From Sphingobacterium multivorum (lineage in GTDB: Bacteria > Bacteroidota > Bacteroidia > Sphingobacteriales > Sphingobacteriaceae): a stretch of DNA of 64,000 bases. The DNA is taken from assembly GCF_039511225.1 (NCBI RefSeq), contig NZ_CP154261.1, forward strand, positions 5,208,001-5,272,000, written 5' to 3'. Within the stretch, counting starts at the first letter, position 1. Every line of letters starts with the position of its first letter. The notes below the pieces were generated by a model. The model was not told the DNA's origin. It worked only from the letters and a program-made list of their open reading frames with translations, and did not search any database. Both the position numbers and the translations under genes were made by a program. Shown here one piece after another: positions 8,890 to 17,392 of this stretch.

Positions 8890-10335
8890 TTATAAGATCT
8901 TTTCTACCCAAGCATCCTTAATCTTATTGAGTACCGACTTCTTAGCAAGCTGTGCTTCCTCGTTTGTCATGTAGGTATTTAAGATGATTTTCTTTCTATC
9001 TTTTTTATTTTTCCCTTCAACAGCGCGTGCTGTTTTATAGCCCAATGCACGAAGACGTTGTGCCTCCTGCTCGGCACTTGCCATAGTTTTTGCGGATCCA
9101 ATGACCACCTGGTACCGCGGTTGTGCAACAGGAATAGACTCTTTGATCACAGGATTTGCTTCCAGAACCGGAGATTTTGCTGCCGCATTGGTCGCTGGTA
9201 CAGCAGCTGCATTTTTAACAGAATCGGCTACATTTCGCTTAGCCAAAGAATCGATTTTCCGAAGACTATCGGCTTGCGTATTAGACAAGGTATCGGCAGG
9301 CATGATCGGCTTTTGTTGAACAAGGGTATCTGCCGCTTTTACAACAGGTTTGGTCGACCCGAATAAAGATTCCTTTAATGCAGGATTGGTGTATACGACC
9401 GCAACAGCAACCATTGCCAGTACAATAATTCCAGTCATCCAATACCAGATCGCATTTGAACTGCGCGGCTCTTCCTCATAGATATTTGGTGCGTAGGTTG
9501 AGTTGGCATTAGCCGACGCAATAGCACCGATTTCTTTTTTTGAAGCGATTTCTTCCTTTGGAGTAACCGATTGATTGCTATCAGCTATCAAAGCTGCATC
9601 TGCAGGTTCAAGCTCCTCCGCTTCCCCTTTTGCTAATGGCGACTCTTCGGTTTCATCATCATCAAGATCATTTGCCAATTCAGTTTCCTGTACAGTCTCA
9701 TTCACTACAGAATCCGTTACAACGACTGGCTCGTGTGCTGTTTCAGCTTCTTCTTTCGCCTCTTCAACCCCAATCGTTTCATCTCGATCTGCCGTATCCG
9801 AAATAGACTCCTCGACAGGCTCTACGTTATCATCAGCTTCCACCACAGGATCTTCTTCAACAACAGGGGCATCTTCAATAGCTAAGTTCGTAAGTTCTTC
9901 TTTGGCTTCTTCCAAAGACGAAACAACGGTTTCAATTTTTGGTGCAACAAGATTTGTAACGGGCTGGAAGTCGAATCCCGATAGATCCAAGGGTTTGAAG
10001 ACTAAACTTGTGCCATAACTAATCAATAAGCCAAGATCATCCAATTTGACTTGTCCAAATTGCCCCAAATCAGCCCGCAGGTTCTCAACAGTTTCCGATA
10101 AGATCTGTTGCGCCTGATTGAGGCCCAAGTTTTCCTGTTGTTGGATATAATGAACAATATTAAATCCATGTTGAGCAGAGTAGTCCAGCTCAACATAAGA
10201 AATTGGTGGCAAAAACACATTATTTTGTTTATCGAACTGAGCCGGAGAATGAATTCGTTTGAACACACCTATTCCGGGCACGTATACTTCCGCATAACGT
10301 TTTAATAAACTATTGATGTTTTTGCCTAGATTCAT
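8890..10335 (-). CDS. HU-like/SPOR domain membrane protein
   Basis: The 481-residue protein has three parts. Residues 1 to about 115 resemble the HU/CCDC81-like domains of Bacteroidota SPOR proteins (VPGIGVFKRIHSPAQFDKQN, then a second half GQVKLDDLGLLISYGTSLVF). Residues about 130-290 are a highly acidic low-complexity linker. A single membrane segment lies at 296-316. Residues 405-481 form a SPOR domain (PRYQVVIGSAKTMASAEQEA). SPOR domains bind glycan strands of peptidoglycan lacking stem peptides, often at division sites, and here would be periplasmic with the HU-like part in the cytoplasm. It lies between the barrel gene and exbB. The HU-like call is by pattern and less certain than SPOR. 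Confidence 0.85.
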   Translation of the reverse strand: MNLGKNINSLLKRYAEVYVPGIGVFKRIHSPAQFDKQNNVFLPPISYVELDYSAQHGFNIVHYIQQQENLGLNQAQQILSETVENLRADLGQFGQVKLDDLGLLISYGTSLVFKPLDLSGFDFQPVTNLVAPKIETVVSSLEEAKEELTNLAIEDAPVVEEDPVVEADDNVEPVEESISDTADRDETIGVEEAKEEAETAHEPVVVTDSVVNETVQETELANDLDDDETEESPLAKGEAEELEPADAALIADSNQSVTPKEEIASKKEIGAIASANANSTYAPNIYEEEPRSSNAIWYWMTGIIVLAMVAVAVVYTNPALKESLFGSTKPVVKAADTLVQQKPIMPADTLSNTQADSLRKIDSLAKRNVADSVKNAAAVPATNAAAKSPVLEANPVIKESIPVAQPRYQVVIGSAKTMASAEQEAQRLRALGYKTARAVEGKNKKDRKKIILNTYMTNEEAQLAKKSVLNKIKDAWVEKIL

Positions 10336-10375
10336 CGCGCATTATTTTAAGATGCAAATTTATAATCTTAATTCG

Positions 10376-12118
10376 TTAAAACGAATAATTAAGACCACCA
10401 ATTACATTAAAGCCCAATCTTGGGTAATACATATAACGTTCGTATTCTTTCCCAAAAATATTATTTGCTTTGACGAAAATACCAAATTGTTTTTTGATTC
10501 GGTATTCTGCGCCTGCATTAAGATCAGCAAATGAACCTATTGTTGCCTTATGCCCGCTGTTGGCAATACGGCTACCATCTGTGTTATAATCATAGATATA
10601 TGCATAGGTATTGCCTTGTGTAGAAAGTTCAGCATCTACGAAAAATTTATCCGAAATATTGAAGCGTGCGTTCGCCTGCATACGGAATTTTGGCAATCCC
10701 CATGCTTCTTCCTCATCACTCAATTTATAATCGTCTATATACACTTTTCCGCCCAGATTAACCAGTTGTGAAAGACGTACATTGATTTCTCCTTCCAATC
10801 CCATATGTTTAGCCTTATTGATCACGCCATCATAAACAACATCAAAAGCCCAAGGCACATAACCATTTTGACTATCACCAAATGCACTATTTTTAAATAA
10901 AGGCAGTCCTTCAATCTGCTTGTAGAATACCTTTACTTTATAACCAAATGTTGCACCGGCATTTCCTTTTAAACCCGCATAAACATTCATTTTCTCAATC
11001 GAGTTGATCATTTTAGCGTTAGGAGCCAAATACGGATTCTCTTTAGCGAAACTACGGAAAGAAGCTTGTTTTACGCCACCATTAATCCCGGCAAACAAAG
11101 AGATGTATTCAGGAGCCAAAGCAAAATCAGCCTCTACTGATGGGAAAATATTGAATCTTGAGCTATCGCCAAATTCAGAAGTTAAATTCGCGCCCAAGGT
11201 TACGTTATAATTGTCGCCCTTAAAACGAATATATGGATTGATAACCGCCAAATGATTTTTCACCTCAGCGCTATCTTTCACGTTATTCATTGTTACGCTT
11301 AAATTTGCCCCAACATTGAATGCACTTAAACGCTTATTCAAATAACCGGATAATGCGATCGAATTTTCTTTGGCTTTGTAGGCATCTTTAAACAAATAGC
11401 CATCAACTTTTGCGGAATAGCTTAATGCTTGCTCATTCTTCGGATCCACATTACTTGACAGCTCGCCATTCAAATAGATATCTGTAAAGGTCTGTTTATC
11501 CGGAGTCGTATTCAATAAAGTTGTTCCCGATTGATCAAAAGTCTGACCATAGAAATTCGTTCCATATCGATTGTATCCGATGGTACCTTTAACGGTTACC
11601 GCATCCAATACACGGCGACCAAAGATACCGATATCCTGTGTACTGAACTTCTGTCCATCAATATTACCCTTTTGGCTCAAATGTTTTGCAAATAAGCCAA
11701 ACCGTGTGTTTTCAAACTGCTCAGAAGCTAAATAAGCCTCTCCCAATATACTGTTATAGTTACCGATACCAAATTTGACATAGTTGCTACTATGCTCGAA
11801 AGGTTGCGCAAAAGGAATCTCCTGTACATTCAATTGTTTCAAACCCGTATTGATATCCAATTTCTTGTCCAAAATATTGTTGTAGGACAATTTGGGTTGG
11901 TATTCCCGTTTGTTGGTCATATCCGGACTGCGGCGGATTTTTACAGCATCCGCAAGAATTGGTTTATAATCACGAACAACATCAAAAGAATCGATAGTGA
12001 CCGGTTTTTCAGGATCATTCTTCTTGCCTGTTTCCTGTGCAAAAGAATTCAATCCCACGCCCATCAAAAGCGCTGCTAAAGTATATTTCTTCACGTTTCT
12101 ATTTTGCAACTTCTTCAT
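10376..12118 (-). CDS. Outer-membrane beta-barrel protein (TonB-dependent-receptor-like barrel)
   Basis: The 580-residue product has a signal peptide (residues 1 to about 28, ending in LNSFAQ). A short periplasmic N-terminal segment follows (VTIDSFDVVRDYKPILADAV), then alternating beta-strands to an aromatic terminus (GGLNYSF) as expected for BAM-inserted barrels. Strand patterns such as FGIFVKANNIFGKEYERYMY resemble the end of TonB-dependent receptors, but no plug domain is evident and the protein is short for that family. It lies 6 bases after the TPR gene and 40 bases before the SPOR gene. It is probably the outer-membrane element of the operon's machine; function unknown. Confidence 0.8.
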   Translation of the reverse strand: MKKLQNRNVKKYTLAALLMGVGLNSFAQETGKKNDPEKPVTIDSFDVVRDYKPILADAVKIRRSPDMTNKREYQPKLSYNNILDKKLDINTGLKQLNVQEIPFAQPFEHSSNYVKFGIGNYNSILGEAYLASEQFENTRFGLFAKHLSQKGNIDGQKFSTQDIGIFGRRVLDAVTVKGTIGYNRYGTNFYGQTFDQSGTTLLNTTPDKQTFTDIYLNGELSSNVDPKNEQALSYSAKVDGYLFKDAYKAKENSIALSGYLNKRLSAFNVGANLSVTMNNVKDSAEVKNHLAVINPYIRFKGDNYNVTLGANLTSEFGDSSRFNIFPSVEADFALAPEYISLFAGINGGVKQASFRSFAKENPYLAPNAKMINSIEKMNVYAGLKGNAGATFGYKVKVFYKQIEGLPLFKNSAFGDSQNGYVPWAFDVVYDGVINKAKHMGLEGEINVRLSQLVNLGGKVYIDDYKLSDEEEAWGLPKFRMQANARFNISDKFFVDAELSTQGNTYAYIYDYNTDGSRIANSGHKATIGSFADLNAGAEYRIKKQFGIFVKANNIFGKEYERYMYYPRLGFNVIGGLNYSF

Positions 12119-12124
12119 TGTATC

Positions 12125-15100
12125 CTATTTCTTTTTGTTGTTCAATTTATTTAGACGTTCTTTTGCTGCTGGCAAAATATCATCTTTCGCATCATAGTTA
12201 TCCACAATCGATTCAAGTGTAGCTTTTGCTTGGAAGGTATCCCCCTTACCTGCATAAGCATCTGCCATAGTGATAAAACTTTTCGCTACCCAATATTCGT
12301 ACGAAGAGAAATTATCAGATAGATCCATAGCTGTCTTAATACAAGCATCGTATTGTCTATTTTCCAATTGCAGTAGGGCAACATTGTATTTTGCTTCTGC
12401 ACCGAAGACGGTACGGCTCTTCAATGCTGCTAAACTGAATTCTTTCATGGCTTCAGTTTTCTTATTCTGCTTCACATAACATTTACCTGCATACAAGAAA
12501 GCATTTGCGATCTCCTCTTCCGAAGACTTCTCGTAATTCTTGACAGCATTGGTATAATTTAATGCTTCTTTATAATCCCCAATCTGGAAATAAGAGACCA
12601 TTAAGTTATTGATTGCGAAACCATAGTTAGCCTTATACTCAGAAGTAAGCTCCAGTTTTTTCAACAACTGTGTCGCTTCGTTATATTTCTTTTGTTTCAA
12701 ATATAAATTGGAAACCGAAATCAACGTGCGTTCTGTATAAGGAGACGTCCAGTCATTCAAGATAATATTGTAATCATGTAATGCATCTTCTGTATTACCC
12801 AGAGCTGCGTTACTTTCAGCACGAACAAAACGTGCATATTTCTCTTGATTTGGTTTCGGGAATTTGTCGAAATATGCATTTACAGCTTCCACCGCCCCTT
12901 GATAATTACCTCTTGAGAATAAAGTCGTCGCAGTCGAGAATGAACGTGAATCTTGTTCAGATTTCGAAACGTCACCTAAATTTGTTCCCGTTGCATATTT
13001 GATATATCCTGTTGCATCGCCTTTGTCCAAATAGATGTTCTCAATGGAACGCATGGCCTGTCTTGCTTCATCTGTTGATGCATATTGATCAACTACACGT
13101 TGGAAGGTTGCCAATGCAGCATCATTGTTATCTTGATTATACTGAACTAAACCGATCGTCACCAAAGCACGTGGCACATAACTACTGCGCGGGTATTTTT
13201 CAACCATTGTTTGAAGGCCTGCAATTGCCTGATCACTTTCTCCCATCAAGAAACGTGTATAAGGAATCTCAAAAGCAATATCGTCGGCATAATTAGAACT
13301 CGGGAATTGCGCAATAACAGCATTCAATGTTGAAATTTTACCATTATTATCCCCTTGTAATCCTTGAATAATACCACGCTGGAATAACGCGTAATCCTGA
13401 CTAGGAGCTTTAGAGGAAATTAATTTATTGTATTCTGTTAATGCTCTACCGTAGTTTTTCGAAGAGAAATAAGAATCACCTAAGCGTGCAATTGCATCAT
13501 TACGTGTATTCATTTCAATTCCTTTCGAACCACCGGACGCTAAGAAACGTTCGAAGTAATTTGCCGCCGTGCTGTAGTTACCATTACGGAAAGCCGCATA
13601 GGCTAACGCATAATTGGCATAGCCATACACATCCGTTTTGCTAGCTCCTGATAAACGTAAGAATTTATTGAAATTTGTAACCGCTTCACCATATTTACGA
13701 ACTTCGTACATGGCTTCCGCTTTCCAATAGGTGGCTAAAGCGTAAATTTCCTCGTCATAACGAAACTCTTCGGAGCGCATGAATAGGGAAATTGCATTTT
13801 CAAAAGCACGCTCGTTATAATATTCCAAACCTCTGTAGTAGGTTACCTTTTGATAAGCTGCGTTTGCTTCTTTTCCACGTTTAGGGATAGATTCCAAAAT
13901 ATCAACTGCTTCGCGGTAGTTTTTTGTACTCAACAATACTTCAGCAAGTAAAGTTTTCGCTTCCTCCAAACGTTTCGATTTTGGATACGTTTTCAAGTAT
14001 TCTTGTGTAGAAGCCAAAGCCACTTGGTGGAATTCCAACTCATACGAAAGCTTAGCATAGTTGAATAAGCCCTCTTCTTGCATTGCCGGATCAAAATCCA
14101 ATTTCGAAGCCCGGAAAAATGCATTACGCGCAGATTGCTTATTGCCTTTCTTCAAGAAAGCATCACCTAGGGTAATCATCGCAGACTGATAATAAGCGTC
14201 AGGCTCGGTCATTTTTTCCAACTCTGCGATCGCTTTATCGTAATCCTTCAATTTGTAGGCAATGTAACCAATTTGGTAGCTATCCTGATTATTCTGCGTC
14301 TTACCTTGATCTTGTGCCTGGAATTTATCGTAATACTCTTTTGATGTTTTTAAATCACCTTTGATAAAGTATGTTGCCGCTATAATGCGGAACATCTCTG
14401 TTTCATTTTCTTGTTTTGTTCGCGACAAAATTGGCAATGCATAATCCAATACATCGTCGTAGCGTTTATCCAAGAAATACAAAGCAGTGATATAATAGGG
14501 GTAACTATTTTCGAATTGTTTGGATCCATTCAAACGTTCAAATTCGTTCAATGCTGTTTTATATTCTGCGTCGAGATACGATAAATAAGCGTAGTAATAG
14601 ATGGAAGCTTCCTGAAATTCAGTTTTTTGATCTTTCAATCCTTCAAATAATGGTTTCGCCGTTTTATAATCCTTTGTCATAAAGGAAGCATATCCATATT
14701 TAAAGCGATATTCTACATTTTCTTTACCTGCTAAATTTTTGCTATCGATCTTGTTAAACCACTCTAAGGCCTTAACATAATCTTTTTTAGCATAATAGGA
14801 TTTACCGATTTGAAAATAAGCTGCTTTAGCATTTGCACTGACAGGGAAATCTTTAATGTATTTCAGAAAACGGTTCTCGGCATCGGATTCGCCCAATTCC
14901 AGTGCGCAAACTGCTTGATAATACCGTACGTTCTCTTTCAACAAAGACAGTTCCTCTGTTTCGTCCAATTGCAAGTTGGATTTTGTCCGCAAAGCTTCAA
15001 CACGGTCAAATTGGGCTGAAGCAGAACTAAATTTTCCGCGTTCATACAATTCCATTCCTGTTTTGTACGCCTTGTTGATTTGTTGCCATTCTGTCTGTTG

Positions 15101-15163
15101 CGCTAATGCTGGCGTCGCCATAACGGTTAATGCAACTCCCACCTGGTAAATCTTCTTATACAT
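12125..15163 (-). CDS. Large exported tetratricopeptide-repeat protein
   Basis: The 1012-residue protein has a signal peptide (about residues 1-22, ending in PALAQQ) and then TPR-like helix pairs along nearly its full length, for example AYFQIGKSYYAKKDYVKALE and AIARLGDSYFSSKNYGRALT. TPR arrays are protein-binding scaffolds; in Tol-Pal operons the TPR protein CpoB links the motor to peptidoglycan synthesis. It is the first gene of the seven-gene run and has a TACATTTG promoter box 34 bases upstream. No enzymatic domain was seen. Periplasmic location is inferred from the signal peptide. Confidence 0.85.
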   Translation of the reverse strand: MYKKIYQVGVALTVMATPALAQQTEWQQINKAYKTGMELYERGKFSSASAQFDRVEALRTKSNLQLDETEELSLLKENVRYYQAVCALELGESDAENRFLKYIKDFPVSANAKAAYFQIGKSYYAKKDYVKALEWFNKIDSKNLAGKENVEYRFKYGYASFMTKDYKTAKPLFEGLKDQKTEFQEASIYYYAYLSYLDAEYKTALNEFERLNGSKQFENSYPYYITALYFLDKRYDDVLDYALPILSRTKQENETEMFRIIAATYFIKGDLKTSKEYYDKFQAQDQGKTQNNQDSYQIGYIAYKLKDYDKAIAELEKMTEPDAYYQSAMITLGDAFLKKGNKQSARNAFFRASKLDFDPAMQEEGLFNYAKLSYELEFHQVALASTQEYLKTYPKSKRLEEAKTLLAEVLLSTKNYREAVDILESIPKRGKEANAAYQKVTYYRGLEYYNERAFENAISLFMRSEEFRYDEEIYALATYWKAEAMYEVRKYGEAVTNFNKFLRLSGASKTDVYGYANYALAYAAFRNGNYSTAANYFERFLASGGSKGIEMNTRNDAIARLGDSYFSSKNYGRALTEYNKLISSKAPSQDYALFQRGIIQGLQGDNNGKISTLNAVIAQFPSSNYADDIAFEIPYTRFLMGESDQAIAGLQTMVEKYPRSSYVPRALVTIGLVQYNQDNNDAALATFQRVVDQYASTDEARQAMRSIENIYLDKGDATGYIKYATGTNLGDVSKSEQDSRSFSTATTLFSRGNYQGAVEAVNAYFDKFPKPNQEKYARFVRAESNAALGNTEDALHDYNIILNDWTSPYTERTLISVSNLYLKQKKYNEATQLLKKLELTSEYKANYGFAINNLMVSYFQIGDYKEALNYTNAVKNYEKSSEEEIANAFLYAGKCYVKQNKKTEAMKEFSLAALKSRTVFGAEAKYNVALLQLENRQYDACIKTAMDLSDNFSSYEYWVAKSFITMADAYAGKGDTFQAKATLESIVDNYDAKDDILPAAKERLNKLNNKKK

Positions 15164-15195
15164 AATATGTGAAACCTTAATATGTTATTTATCTG

Positions 15196-15203
15196 CAAAT
15201 GTA
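15196..15203 (-). promoter_or_regulatory. candidate -7 promoter element of the TPR/barrel/SPOR/Exb operon
   Basis: The minus strand reads TACATTTG, a full match to TAnnTTTG. It would place the transcript start about 30 bases upstream of the TPR gene start at 15163. A TTG lies 14 bases upstream, closer than usual, so the -33 element is uncertain. Confidence 0.45.
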
Positions 15204-15442
15204 AATGAATCTCCCTCCAACCCGCGATAAATTTGCTTTAACCGGCGAATTTATCAAAAGCTTCTCAGCCATGAAAGGCTTTAAGATAGCCCCAAATTTA
15301 TTGAAAATCAATTCAAATCTCCACTTCTTAGGGAGATAGTTTTATTCATTTTACTAAATTATACTTTAATTGAGCTATTTTACACAAAAGTTATTAACAT
15401 CTGTGAATAATCCTGTATTATAACGGAAATTTTGCACAAAAA

Positions 15443-15473
15443 ATATGCCCGACAAAAAATAAAGTCAGGCATA
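15443..15473 (-). terminator. rho-independent terminator downstream of pyrB
   Basis: On the minus strand ATGCCTGAC pairs with GTCGGGCAT (one G-T pair) around a T-rich loop and is followed by ATTTTTTG. It lies about 70 bases after the pyrB stop. Confidence 0.7.
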
Positions 15474-15544
15474 CTATTGTTACATTAGAAAACAGTGTTA
15501 TTTAGTCTCACACGTGCATTAACGCAGAGCGAAACCAATTTCAA

Positions 15545-16483
15545 CTATCCGCGTTGCCCTGCTAGTAGATACAAGACAGCCATGCGCACAGCAACACCAT
15601 TTTCAACCTGATCCAAAATAATTGAATGTTCGCTGTCCGCGACATCCGATGTGATTTCGACCCCTCGATTGATTGGTCCGGGGTGCATAATTGTAATTGG
15701 CTTCTCTAAAGAATCCAAAATCTCTTTATTCAATCCATATAGCATGGAATATTCTCTTAAGGAAGGGAAATAGGCAATATCCTGACGCTCCAATTGAATC
15801 CGTAACATATTTGCAACATCGCACCAGTTCAGCGCTTTTCTCAAATCATGCTCTACCTTTACACCCAATGATGTAATATGTTTAGGAATTAATGTGGTCG
15901 GACCACAAACCATCACTTCAGCACCTTGCTTTTGAAGACATAAGATATTCGACAAGGCAACGCGTGAATGTGTGATATCCCCAACAATAGCTACTTTACG
16001 ACCAGCGACATCGCCATAGCGTTCACGAATTGAAAATGAATCAAGCAAAGCTTGTGTAGGGTGTTCATGTGCTCCGTCACCTGCATTGACAATCTGTGCA
16101 TCAACATGTTTACTTAGAAATACCCCAGCCCCGGCATAGGGATGTCGCATTACAATCATATCAACCTTCATGGCCAGAATATTGTTCACCGTATCGATGA
16201 GTGTCTCGCCTTTACTTACGGAAGAGGAGGATGCTGCAAAATTCACGATATCCGCAGAAAGCCTCTTTTCAGCTAGCTCAAACGACAAGCGTGTACGTGT
16301 AGAATTTTCAAAAAACACGTTGGCAATCGTAATATCCCGTAATGAAGGAACCTTTTTGATCGGTCTATTTAATACCTCTTTGAAATTACTTGCTGTATCC
16401 AGGATCAATTGGATATCGTTCTCATTTAGATCTTTGATCCCCAATAAATGGCGGGTACTTAATTGTTCTGCTACAGATGACAT
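15545..16483 (-). CDS. pyrB: Aspartate carbamoyltransferase catalytic subunit
   Basis: The 312-residue enzyme joins carbamoyl phosphate and aspartate to N-carbamoyl-aspartate in pyrimidine synthesis. It shows the carbamoyl-phosphate loop STRTR at residues 61-65, HPTQALLD at 141-148 and MHPGPINRG at 266-274. The length is that of class C, PyrI-independent enzymes, and no pyrI gene is adjacent. It lies 96 bases downstream of pyrR on the same strand, matching the pyrR-pyrB order of many Bacteroidota and Firmicutes. Confidence 0.96.
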   Translation of the reverse strand: MSSVAEQLSTRHLLGIKDLNENDIQLILDTASNFKEVLNRPIKKVPSLRDITIANVFFENSTRTRLSFELAEKRLSADIVNFAASSSSVSKGETLIDTVNNILAMKVDMIVMRHPYAGAGVFLSKHVDAQIVNAGDGAHEHPTQALLDSFSIRERYGDVAGRKVAIVGDITHSRVALSNILCLQKQGAEVMVCGPTTLIPKHITSLGVKVEHDLRKALNWCDVANMLRIQLERQDIAYFPSLREYSMLYGLNKEILDSLEKPITIMHPGPINRGVEITSDVADSEHSIILDQVENGVAVRMAVLYLLAGQRG

Positions 16484-16539
16484 TTTATAGTATATTCAAA
16501 TATTTACTAATCATTTTTTATTGAAAGTGCCTGTTTCCA

Positions 16540-16557
16540 AAGGTTACCTATAACCTT
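16540..16557 (-). promoter_or_regulatory. small inverted repeat between pyrR and pyrB
   Basis: AAGGTTA (16540-16546) and TAACCTT (16551-16557) form a perfect 7-bp stem with a 4-base loop, about 57 bases before pyrB. It could be a weak RNA hairpin in the pyrR-pyrB message. No PyrR-attenuator consensus was recognised. Confidence 0.25.
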
Positions 16558-16579
16558 CAGCTATATGGTCATAACACCG

Positions 16580-17146
16580 CTATGAATCGCTAGCTGACGT
16601 CTTTTTTTCCGTAATCAAGATAATACTATCCTGATCCTCTGACTCTTTCCAGTTAACAATTACTTTTTGTGAATCAATAGAATCTACCTGTATTCCGATA
16701 TAATCAGGCTGAATAGGAATCTGTCTAGAGAAGCGGCGATCGACCAAAACAAGCAATTCTATTCTTCTTGCACGGCCAAATGCCTGTACAGCATCCATTG
16801 CCGCACGAATAGTACGACCTGTCCATAAGACATCATCTATAAAAATGACCTCTTTACCTTCTACAATAAAATTGATATTTGTGCTATTTGCTAAGAGTGG
16901 ACCAGTATTTCCTTTCGTACGGAAGTCATCGCGATAAAAGGTAATATCCAAATCGCCAACTAAAATCTCTTTTCCGATCATTTGTTCAAGCTCTTTGACG
17001 ATACGTCTCGCTAAGAAAGTTCCTCGGGGTTGAATACCTATGACGACAGCGTTTGAAAAATCACCATGATTCTCAATCAATTGACGACATAGTCTTTGAA
17101 TTGTGATTTGAAATTTTGGTCCGTCTAATAAAATCGACTGTTTCAT
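16580..17146 (-). CDS. pyrR: PyrR: pyrimidine operon regulator / uracil phosphoribosyltransferase
   Basis: The 188-residue protein is a type I phosphoribosyltransferase with the PRPP loop VIFIDDVLWTGRTIRAAMDA at about residues 100-119. The PyrR-typical segments GIQPRGTFLARRI and DITFYRDDFRT are present. In Firmicutes PyrR binds pyr mRNA and can also make UMP from uracil; RNA regulation in Bacteroidota is inferred only. It is the first gene of the pair with pyrB. A TAGCTTTG box lies 17 bases before the start codon. Confidence 0.93.
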   Translation of the reverse strand: MKQSILLDGPKFQITIQRLCRQLIENHGDFSNAVVIGIQPRGTFLARRIVKELEQMIGKEILVGDLDITFYRDDFRTKGNTGPLLANSTNINFIVEGKEVIFIDDVLWTGRTIRAAMDAVQAFGRARRIELLVLVDRRFSRQIPIQPDYIGIQVDSIDSQKVIVNWKESEDQDSIILITEKKTSASDS

Positions 17147-17162
17147 TATGGGAATGTTTGAG

Positions 17163-17170
17163 CAAAGCTA
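17163..17170 (-). promoter_or_regulatory. candidate -7 promoter element for pyrR-pyrB
   Basis: The minus strand reads TAGCTTTG, matching TAnnTTTG. A TTTTTG motif lies 12 bases upstream, a short spacing, so only the -7 box is well supported. Confidence 0.4.
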
Positions 17171-17392
17171 CACTTTTTTTAACAAAAATGAAGCTATGAA
17201 CGGCAATTAATTTCAATAGTTGCATCCAACTGGCACAATAACAAAAAGTGATTTAAACAAAGAATATCTTCGTTTTAAGGAAATTTACAAAGCTATTATC
17301 CGAGTATATTACCAGGTTTTACAGTCCTATACAATACACTTTTTCAACCGTTTACAGCAAATTCCATAGCATCGAAATGTTATACATGGAGA

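Larger units (their letters stand above)
15164..15544. other. 381-bp intergenic region: TPR-gene promoter and pyrB terminator
   Basis: Both flanking genes are on the minus strand. The gap holds a pyrB terminator hairpin (about 15445-15473) and a minus-strand -7 box for the TPR operon (15196-15203). The rest is AT-rich and no ORF or RNA gene was recognised. Confidence 0.6.

Noticed and set aside
9575..10018. 147-codon plus-strand frame rich in Ser and Ala
   Set aside because: It is the antisense of the acidic Glu/Asp/Val-rich linker of the SPOR protein; the composition is a mirror effect.
16484..17392. PyrR-dependent attenuator around pyrR-pyrB
   Set aside because: No anti-terminator/terminator pair or PyrR-binding consensus was recognised; only a short 7-bp hairpin is visible.
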